64,000 nucleotides of DNA from Eriocheir sinensis (Eukaryota > Arthropoda > Malacostraca > Decapoda > Varunidae): contig NC_066518.1 in assembly GCF_024679095.1 (NCBI RefSeq), positions 8,876,610 through 8,940,609 on the forward strand, given 5' to 3'. Positions within the stretch are counted from its first letter, which is position 1, and each line of letters begins with the position of its first letter. Made by a program: the position numbers and the translations under genes. The notes beneath the pieces were generated by a model. The model saw only the letters and a program-made list of their open reading frames with translations, was not told the DNA's origin and searched no databases. Shown piece after piece: positions 54,340 to 64,000 of this stretch.

Positions 54340-54515
54340 TCTCTGGGTACTGCCAGGACCTCACACACCACACACCCCATCTCCCTTGCTCAAGGGGGGA
54401 CAGTAACCACTCCTAGTCAACGGAAAGAATCCGGCCCGAGCGGGGCACGAGCCGCCGCCTGTTTGGCCGTGAAGCCTTGCAGCGCGACGCACTAGTCGAT
54501 TGAACTACCGAAGCG
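54340..54515 (-). repeat. tRNA-derived SINE, family 3, minus strand
   Basis: The minus strand has CGGTAGTTCAATCGACTAGTG (A-box region) and GGCGGCTCGTGCCCCG (degenerate B box), then the body GGTTACTGTCCCCCC and GTGTGAGGTCCTGGCAG, shared with 38700-38812. Confidence 0.6.
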
Positions 54516-54519
54516 GTGT

Positions 54520-54570
54520 GTGTGTGTGTATGTGTGTATGTGTGTATGTGTGTGTGTGTGTGTGTGTGTC
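54520..54570. repeat. (TG)n microsatellite just before exon 4
   Basis: TG units with TATG interruptions, ending about 33 bp before the exon 4 acceptor. Confidence 0.94.
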
Positions 54571-54602
54571 CCTGCACTCAATGTTCCCAATCCCCCCTAC
54601 AG

Positions 54603-54862
54603 GTAAACGCCAGCCGGAGCAGTGGGCCATGACAATGTTCTACAGTGACGGCGGGCGGCGGGCGGCTTCACGCGTCACGGGGGGCGTCATGGCGGGCGGG
54701 GGCAGGGCAGTCAATTCGGCCAGGAATCGTGGCAGCCTGGCCGTGGGGCGCGACAACCCGCCGCGGCAGCCCTACCCGCCCAGCACCGCCAACAACCGCC
54801 AGACGCCCACCATGGAAACGCCGCTCAACCCTCCCTCCATCTCGGTAACCTCGGATCCTTAA
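54603..54862 (+). CDS. TRHR: TRH/EFLamide-type neuropeptide GPCR, coding exon 4 (C-terminal tail, stop)
   Basis: Two bases complete Gly387, followed by 85 codons and TAA at 54860-54862, giving 472 residues in total. The tail begins KRQPEQWAMTMFYSDGG and is then Gly/Arg/Ala-rich, passing to Pro/Thr/Ser-rich sequence with many possible phosphorylation sites for desensitisation. It has no clear similarity to vertebrate TRHR tails, which are themselves poorly conserved. Its base composition is high in GC and unlike the flanking (GT)n tract, which supports it being coding. An alternative terminal exon beyond the window cannot be excluded, but this one is in the right phase and has a good acceptor. 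Confidence 0.86.
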
Positions 54863-55239
<377 letters not shown>

Positions 55240-55431
55240 ATTTTTTCCTTCATGAAGTTTCTGGAACCGTTGACGAAAGCCAGGCAGCCACCACCCACGC
55301 CTCGCCTCGCGCTCAAACACACACTCATACCCTGCCAACTCCGGAGGTGAACATGCTGCATCGCGGCCGTGAGGAGAGCGCCAGCACCGTAACGTTTCCT
55401 CCACTTATCTTGTTTCTGACGTCGCCGGATC

Positions 55432-55852
55432 CTAAGAGCGGATGAGGACAAAGCTACTCGCCTTATATCCTTCCTTGTCGAGCGTTATTGGATCTACAAA
55501 GTTCATGAAAATGTCCGCCACCTGAGGTAACATGAGGACATACTGTGCTTGGAAATGTCCCTCAATTAAGAAGCTACATCGCATATTCTTATGACGTAAA
55601 GGAATGTCAAGCAAGTCTGACAGTAACATGAACATTTCCACTAAACTTCTGCTCAACCTTCTCCGACACAGTTCCCCTCAGGCAGAATTTCTGCATGCCT
55701 GACCTTACTTCTTTCCTCTTATCAGGAGCAGAACCAAGGCATCGTCCTTCACTCACTTCAAAGGCAACACTTATCACATATTTCTTTTGCAAAGCTTCGA
55801 CTGAAGTATATACAAACATTGTGTTTGTCATGGAAACTAACGTTCTCTCCAC
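55432..55852 (-). pseudogene. two overlapping minus-strand open frames, possible decayed coding sequence
   Basis: 55852-55607 and 55656-55432 are consecutive open frames of 81 and 74 codons in different registers, overlapping by about 50 bases and of ordinary amino-acid composition (no simple repeat). Together they could be one coding stretch broken by a frameshift, but I recognise no domain and see no splice signals I trust. Chance open frames are equally possible. Confidence 0.25.
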
Positions 55853-56629
55853 AAATCAAGCAGTGACCGAACAAAACCATCGGACCCGCTGGCCTGTGGT
55901 TTATGTCGGTGCGGTGCAACTAACGCTAATAACCTTCATTGGGTGCAAGGACAACACTAATGGGTGATGAAGTATTCGTCTCTCCTTTCTTTCCTACCTA
56001 TTTTCCTACTGCTACTCTGTGTTTTTTTATTTTTAATTATGTAGCACTGAACCCACGAGCCCTTGTGTGTCAGGGGGACGGCCACTCCCGCTGCCCGGAG
56101 ATGACCTCGCAAAGTCTAAAAATACAGCCTGCCGGAGGTTCGCAAAACGTCCTCATATTTTTTTTTCTGGGAAACTACATAAACCTAATGTGCAGCTGCC
56201 GACAAATATTTTGACGCAGACGAGTAATCGTAATCATAAACAAAATGAAGTAGACAGGACCAGTCTCGACGCTGTGAAACGCTATGATTCATATAATCTT
56301 CAAAATTTTCGTATTATTCTTCTAAAAGCCTGTCTGGAAATAATTTCACGTGAACCTCGGTGCTCATCAAGTCCACATGCAAGCCTTCCCGCAGCACGCG
56401 CCACCGCTCCACTCGGCAAGGCAAACGTTTATGCTTTTCAGGCCTAATCAGGTCACAAGGGGGGGAAAAAATTACGTCACTCATAATACAGAATCTAATT
56501 TTGCTCTATTCTTTTTAAAGAAAGGAAAAAGTGGTCGAATGTCAAACATTGAAAGCCGCGAGGGAAATGAGTCTTGGATTCAAATTACGGTGCGCTGGGA
56601 AACCTGACAAAGCAATGAGCTCTAATGAA

Positions 56630-56633
<4 letters not shown>
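55853..56633. other. no recognised feature
   Basis: A plus-strand frame of 126 codons at 56067-56447 has no recognised similarity. Confidence 0.35.
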
Positions 56634-56689
<56 letters not shown>

Positions 56690-56711
56690 ACAGACACACA
56701 CACACACACAT
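56633..56711. repeat. (AC)n microsatellite with AGAC interruptions
   Basis: About 36 units with two CAGACA interruptions. Confidence 0.96.
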
Positions 56712-56824
56712 GATATTGACCTCTCTTTTGGCCACTCATCCATACTCTTTTTATAGGGGCAGTGATTGGCGGTGGGGTTTTCTCGATTATTTTTTTGCCC
56801 TTGAGTTGTTTCCTTTACTGTAAG

Positions 56825-56827
<3 letters not shown>
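56712..56827 (+). mobile_element. family T retroelement tail, short copy between two (AC)n tracts
   Basis: TTGACCTCTCTTTTGGCCAC, GCAGTGATTGGCGG, TTTTGCCCTTGAGTTG and TTTACTGTAAGAAAC, as in 22986-23262 and 30240-30508. (AC)n lies at both edges. Confidence 0.68.

Positions 56828-56859
<32 letters not shown>
56826..56859. repeat. (AC)n microsatellite
   Basis: About 16 AC units. Confidence 0.95.
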
Positions 56860-56860
<1 letters not shown>

Positions 56861-56985
56861 CTGGTGCTGCTCGTCATGCCCTCGTCCGGCCCCGCAGCCT
56901 CACCGCGCCTCGTTATTGTGTTGTGCGCGGCGCTGAACCCAGAGTGAACACAAATCTTCAATTACTCCGCCTTCCAGTGCTTTGT

Positions 56986-56987
<2 letters not shown>

Positions 56988-57050
<63 letters not shown>

Positions 57051-57137
57051 ATGTATATGTATGTATGTATGTAAGTATGTATGTATGTATGTATGTATAT
57101 ATGTATGTATGTACGTATGTATATGTGTGTGTGTGTT
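56988..57137. repeat. (GT)n and (TATG)n compound microsatellite
   Basis: About 29 GT units, then about 20 imperfect TATG units, then GT again. Confidence 0.95.
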
Positions 57138-58730
<1,593 letters not shown>

Positions 58731-58920
58731 TTGATACTTATAATAACGATAATAATGATAATAATGATGATGATGATGATGATAAAAAAATAACAATAAA
58801 AGTGATTAGCAGCTTCTGAAGATTCAATAAAGTTGAAGAAACGTATTCCACAACAGAATACATAGAAATTATCTAATCAAGGACGGCGCCAATACTGATT
58901 TAATTACTTCATTATCCCCA

Positions 58921-59064
<144 letters not shown>

Positions 59065-59093
59065 ATGTTTTTTTTCTTTCTTTCACTCTAACT

Positions 59094-59094
59094 T

Positions 59095-59125
<31 letters not shown>

Positions 59126-59153
59126 TCTTCCCTCCCTCCCTCCCTCTCCCTCC
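59094..59153. repeat. (CACTCT)n and (CCCT)n run
   Basis: ACTCTCACTCTCACTCTC units, then CCCTCCCTCCCTCCC. Confidence 0.88.
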
Positions 59154-59844
59154 CAAGAAATACATACAACGCAAAAAGGAGCAAAGCATACAAGAAAGGA
59201 AGTATTTTTTTCTTTTCCTAACGGACAACGATGGTGCAAAAAAATAAATACACACAACATCGAGCACCTACCGTTCGTTTTCTTTCCATTAGTCCAGCCA
59301 GGAAGGTAAGTGGGCGGCGACGACCTAGTAATGCACCTTCCCCTCACACCTGCACCGTCAGCACTTCGCACTCACCTGGAAGTCAAGGATAAGCTGTAAG
59401 GTATTGGTTGAGCAAATAAAACATTCTATTACTATTATTCGTCGAGGGTGCGTGTCTATATATTGTGATTTTTTAAGGTGCTTCGCTATTTTTTCTTTGG
59501 CTTCTACCTCGGGGTGTTAAAGTATGTTTCCGTCCATTTTATATTGTGATTACTGCATGTGGAAATATGTTTGGGTTCCAACCATGTTTTGCCCTTGTTC
59601 TCGCCGGCTCTTGCTCCTGCTCTCTCCCTCTTACTACCGCACTCTTCACCCTCGCTCTTGCTCTCGCTCTCCCATTCACTCTCTCGCTCTGGCCCGCTTT
59701 CACTCTCCTCTGTTCTTGCTCTCCCTCTCTCGCGCTCTCTTTCTCTCTCTCCCTCTCGCAGCTGCTTGAGTAAATTCTAGCCAATCGCTTTCCCCGAGAG
59801 TGTTCGTTGCTTTCTGACCCCGACACGACCACCCTGATGACCCT

Positions 59845-59848
<4 letters not shown>
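59154..59848. other. 3' flank, no recognised gene
   Basis: CTCGCTCTTGCTCT-type repetition at about 59580-59760. AATAAA at about 59415 is an alternative downstream poly(A) signal. Confidence 0.45.

Positions 59849-59888
<40 letters not shown>
59849..59888. repeat. (AC)n microsatellite at the 5' edge of a LINE fragment
   Basis: About 20 AC units. Confidence 0.95.
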
Positions 59889-59890
<2 letters not shown>

Positions 59891-60440
59891 ATGTTAGTAG
59901 CCTCATAGACATCCAACAATTTGGCAACATGAAGCACTCCTCCACCACTCATTGCCTGGTCAGCGCTCTAGATTTCATACACAGCCACCTGGACAAACGA
60001 GACACCTCCCTTGCCCTTGCTTTTGTCGACTTTAGGAAAGCATTTGACTTTGTAGACCACACTGTTGTCATTACTAAGGCCATTGAGCTGGGGCTTCACC
60101 CTAATATTGTATCGTGGCTGACTGATTTCCCCAGCGCATGCCAGCAAATAGTTCGCTCTCAGGGCTCTGTCTCCCCTCTACAGCTGACGTGTGGCGTCCC
60201 GCAAGGCACCAAAATTGTTTCTTGGTGCTCATTAACAACGCCCTCATGGACACACCGCATCGCTGGAAATACGTTGACGACAGTACCTAGGGCGGCCCCG
60301 TCAACAACAGGGCTCCTGACTATGCACCTCTTCAAGCGTCGCTCGACAACCTTCAAGCATGGACGGTGGACAACAGTGCCACAATCAACCACACCAAGAC
60401 CGTGGTACTGCACGTCTGCACCTTCAAAAGAGATGTAGGA
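59889..60440 (+). mobile_element. non-LTR retrotransposon reverse-transcriptase fragment (frameshifted)
   Basis: Encodes KHSSTTHCLVSALDFIHSHL, then FVDFRKAFDFVDH (the RT motif with catalytic Asp) and LTCGVPQGTK (RT motif with PQG). After a small deletion near 60212 the reading moves to another frame with WKYVDDST in the position of the catalytic YxDD. It then continues in broken form to about 60440. This is the palm domain of a jockey/CR1-group LINE. It lacks endonuclease, thumb and 3' end, and has a frameshift and stop, so it is dead. Confidence 0.87.
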
Positions 60441-60443
60441 TTC

Positions 60444-60472
60444 ACTCACGCACGCACGCACGCACGCATGCA

Positions 60473-60525
<53 letters not shown>

Positions 60526-60535
60526 TCACACATTT
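60444..60535. repeat. (ACGC)n(CT)n(AC)n compound microsatellite at the 3' edge of the LINE fragment
   Basis: About 7 ACGC units, then about 17 CT units, then about 10 AC units. Confidence 0.95.
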
Positions 60536-60597
60536 TTTCTTTTATTTTCGTGTTTTTGTTTCATCATTTTATCATCTTTGTGCGCAACCGTATTGTC

Positions 60598-60665
60598 TAC
60601 CTCCTCCTCCTCCTCCTCATCATCATCATCATCATCATCATCCTCATCCTTATCCTCCTCCTCCT
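60598..60665. repeat. (CTC)n and (ATC)n trinucleotide tract
   Basis: CTCCTCCTCCTCCTC, then ATCATCATCATC. Confidence 0.93.
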
Positions 60666-61077
60666 AATACTCGACTCAAGAACAAAACAGCCATATGCAG
60701 ACAGACAGAAACGCAAGAATAAGCCTCAAAAAACACAAACACATAAATAGAAAGAGACAAACTAATATGCAGAACTATTCGAGTTTCGGGAAATCCCTGC
60801 AATATGCTTTTTAAGTTCCGTCAGTTTATGGGTTTTTTTTTTTCAGACTCGAGGGGAGTTGGTCGGTATTTTATTTTCCAAGCGATATCAAAGATTATTT
60901 TTTCGCGGGTTTCGATAAAAAAGAGGAAAAAATACGCTAAGTCTGGCAGCTCTTATGAAGTAAATAAAAAGATAACTGGAGATTACGAAAACGTTACGGG
61001 GTGAAAAATAACCAATTAGGACATCAGTAAACTTTGAAAACTATTGTAAAGGCACTCGTTAAGTCTACCTCGTTTGG
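60666..61077. other. no recognised feature
   Basis: A-rich sequence. Nothing supportable. Confidence 0.4.
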
Positions 61078-61507
61078 GAAAAAAAATAAGGCGAGTAAAA
61101 AGTATGACAACGAGGAAAATAAAGATATATAAATGGGAAAAAATAAAACAAGGAGAGTAACAAATATGACATCGAGGAAAATAAAGATATCTGAATGGGA
61201 AAAAAAATAAAACATGCATGAAAACGAGGAAAATAAAGATATGTGAATGGGAAAAAAATAAAACAGGGAGAGTAACAAATATGAAAAAAGAGGAAAATTA
61301 AGGAAAATAAAGATATGTGAATGGGAAAAAAATAAAACAGGGAGAGTAACAAATATGAAAAAAGAGGAAAATTAAGGAAAATAAAGATATGTAAATGGGA
61401 AAAAATAAAACAAGGGGAGTAACAAATATGACATCGATGAAACTAGAAATATCTGAATGGGAAAAAATTAAAACATGTATGAAAGCGAGGAAAATAAAGA
61501 TATGTGA
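61078..61507 (+). repeat. A-rich tandem array, units of about 50-75 bp, seven to eight copies
   Basis: Recurring GGGAAAAAAATAAAACA, GGGAGAGTAACAAATATGA and GGAAAATAAAGATATGTGAA. Unit lengths vary because the GAGTAACAAATATG part is missing from some copies. Confidence 0.92.
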
Positions 61508-61880
<373 letters not shown>

Positions 61881-62102
61881 TGAGTTTATGACCAAAGTAG
61901 TAACACCCAATGGTTATGTTTTCCCATCTGCTGTGTTGCTAAACGGACATCCAGTATACAAAGACCTCAGTTACATTTAAAAGTATAATAGCAAAGTGAA
62001 ATAATAGAGGTTCAGTTTGAGTATAACTAAAACACAGCGGCTTTGAAAACTGTCCACCGTCGAATCAAACGAAGGTTTTTTTTTTAATATATAGTTCAAG
62101 TA

Positions 62103-62103
<1 letters not shown>

Positions 62104-62181
<78 letters not shown>
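62104..62181. repeat. (AC)n microsatellite
   Basis: About 38 AC units. Confidence 0.97.
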
Positions 62182-62184
<3 letters not shown>

Positions 62185-62842
62185 CCACACCAGATAAAAT
62201 CACGACTCACCCTTCAACATACCGAGCCAAGAGAGAGTGCGGCTTGCGTTGCGTGTCTATTTCTGGAAGCAGTTTCCATTCCTAAATCCCCTTGGCAGTC
62301 ATTTTCCGTCTTTATCTAAAACACATTGTATGTTTAAAGACGTACAGCTTCTCAAACAAGGAGGAAAAATTACACGATGAGGTATTTAAGACCTACAGAC
62401 AGGCGCACAAACATACTGACAGATACACAGATACACAGACAGACTGACACATAGACAGTCACACCGAAAGGAGGGGAAGGGAAAGCGGTGACAGAGACCA
62501 AGAGGCATTAGTGAAATTAAATAATATGAAACCGCACGATTGTTCGCTTTTTTGGATTTTATTTATATATAATCTGACTCTTTTCTTTCAAGACTTATTA
62601 AGACATTTTACTGGACAATGACTTAACGGCCCTTTTTTTTCCTTTAGTCCTTCGTCCTTGCGCGCCTGTCCCCCCCCCCCTCCTCACCCCCCGCCCTTTC
62701 TCTTACCCTCCTCCATCCGAACTTAAGTCACCCTTAGAGAATATAAAAAAAAATATTTTCTCATACTCCCGTTTCGAATATTTTCTTAAGATTCATTAAA
62801 TTGCTTGCTCATTAAAATAACTTTCCGTCACAGAATAATGGA

Positions 62843-62843
<1 letters not shown>
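62182..62843. other. no recognised feature
   Basis: CAGATACACAGATACACAGAC-type repetition at 62400-62460; otherwise unremarkable. Confidence 0.4.
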
Positions 62844-63173
<330 letters not shown>

Positions 63174-63500
63174 AGGCTAATCCTTCTTCTCCTCTGGCAA
63201 CACATGCCGTCCCGTAATTCACCTACCTAATTAAAAGACAGGAAGAGGAAGCTTACGGGATACACAGGTTTGGGTAAGATGATAAGAGATGAAAACCTGA
63301 AAAACAACGATGACGATTATGATGATGATGATGATAAAAAGCAGGAGGAGGAGGAGACGAAAAATGAGGAAAATGAGGTGAGAAAAAAACGTAAGGAAAA
63401 AAGGGAAAGGTTAAAAGAGGTATGTGGTAAGTAGTTGAAAGGAGGAGGAAAATAGGGTGAGCTTAAAATTTAGTGGCCTGGAAAGCAACAAACCAATGAG
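63174..63500. other. no recognised gene; purine-rich
   Basis: GATGATGATGATGA at about 63318-63336 and GGAGGAGGAGGAG at about 63343-63357. Confidence 0.5.
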
Positions 63501-63519
63501 GCAAGGTGGTTATAATGAT

Positions 63520-63777
63520 GGGGGGGGGGGGGGGTTGACGTTGTTGGTGTTGATGTTGTTCTTAGTGGTGGGGAGATTGACGACTGTAGTGATGGTGGTG
63601 GTCGTGGTAGTGGTAGCTGTGGTAATAGTATTGGTAGTGATGGTGTGATGATGGTTGTTGTGGTAGTGGTAGTGATGATGGTCGTGGTGGTGATGGCTGT
63701 GATAGTGGCAATGGAAGTGGTGGTGTGGCGGTGGTTGTAGTGGTAGTGATGATGGTCGTGGTGGTGGTGGTCGTGGT

Positions 63778-63817
<40 letters not shown>

Positions 63818-64000
63818 TGATAGCGGCAATGGAAGTGGTGGTGTGGCGGTGGTTGTAGTGGTAGTGGTAGTGATGATGGTCGTGGTGGTGGTGGTCGTGG
63901 TGGTGTGTGTGTGTGTGTGTGTGATCGCGGCAACGGTAGTGGTGGTGTGGCGGTGGTTGCAGTGATAGTGGTGGTGGTCGTCATGGTGGAGGCGGTGGTG
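63520..64000 (+). repeat. GGT-rich minisatellite with a tandem unit of about 115-125 bp
   Basis: GATAGTGGCAATGGAAGTGG, GATAGCGGCAATGGAAGTGG and GATCGCGGCAACGGTAGTGG begin units at about 63700, 63819 and 63922. The first two end in (GT)n; the last runs off the window. Confidence 0.88.

Overview
This is animal nuclear DNA, most likely from a decapod crustacean. No bacterial operons, phage or CRISPR are visible. Evidence for this: one GPCR gene split by GT-AG introns; very dense dinucleotide and trinucleotide microsatellites, including (TA)n, (AG)n, (AC)n, (AAT)n and (TAC)n tracts up to about 350 bp; tRNA-derived SINEs; CR1/RTE-like LINE fragments; small inverted-repeat elements; and a short TTAGG run of the arthropod telomere type. 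The decapod assignment is an inference from repeat character and protein similarity.

The only gene I can support runs left to right across most of the window. It is a class A peptide GPCR of the thyrotropin-releasing-hormone receptor family; the protostome orthologues are EFLamide (EFLGamide) receptors. Four coding exons (1749-2672, 50986-51146, 51888-51961, 54603-54862) join in frame to a 472-residue protein. Exon 1 encodes the N-terminus to intracellular loop 3, exon 2 TM6 and most of TM7, exon 3 the NPxxY end of TM7 and helix 8, and exon 4 the cytoplasmic tail. Intron 1 is about 48.3 kb, intron 2 is 741 bp and intron 3 is 2641 bp.

Layout: 1-1748 is 5' flank, with a possible 5'UTR splice acceptor just before the ATG. 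2673-50985 is intron 1, a repeat mosaic: SINEs (about 4.3, 11.4, 33.5, 37.4, 48.8 kb), short inverted-repeat elements (4.8, 10.2-10.6, 16.8 kb), LINE fragments (18.8-19.3, 21.7-21.9, 22.7-23.3, 30.2-30.5 kb), local tandem arrays (13, 19.4, 20.1-22.2, 42.6-43.2, 46-48, 50.5 kb) and many microsatellites. 50986-54862 carries the last three exons. 54863-64000 is the 3' flank, with a candidate poly(A) signal at 57669, a frameshifted reverse-transcriptase fragment at 59.9-60.4 kb, and more microsatellites.

Most open frames on either strand are microsatellite translations or antisense shadows and are omitted. I found no new multi-gene system. The points most worth following up are the receptor (altered ligand-pocket residues, a Cys- and glycosylation-rich N-terminus, a possible truncated readthrough form), the paired inverted-repeat elements at 10.2-10.6 kb, a near-perfect 48-bp hairpin at 33.8 kb, nested segmental duplications at 20-22 and 46-48 kb, and a hammerhead-like motif inside a (TA)n tract at 24.1 kb.
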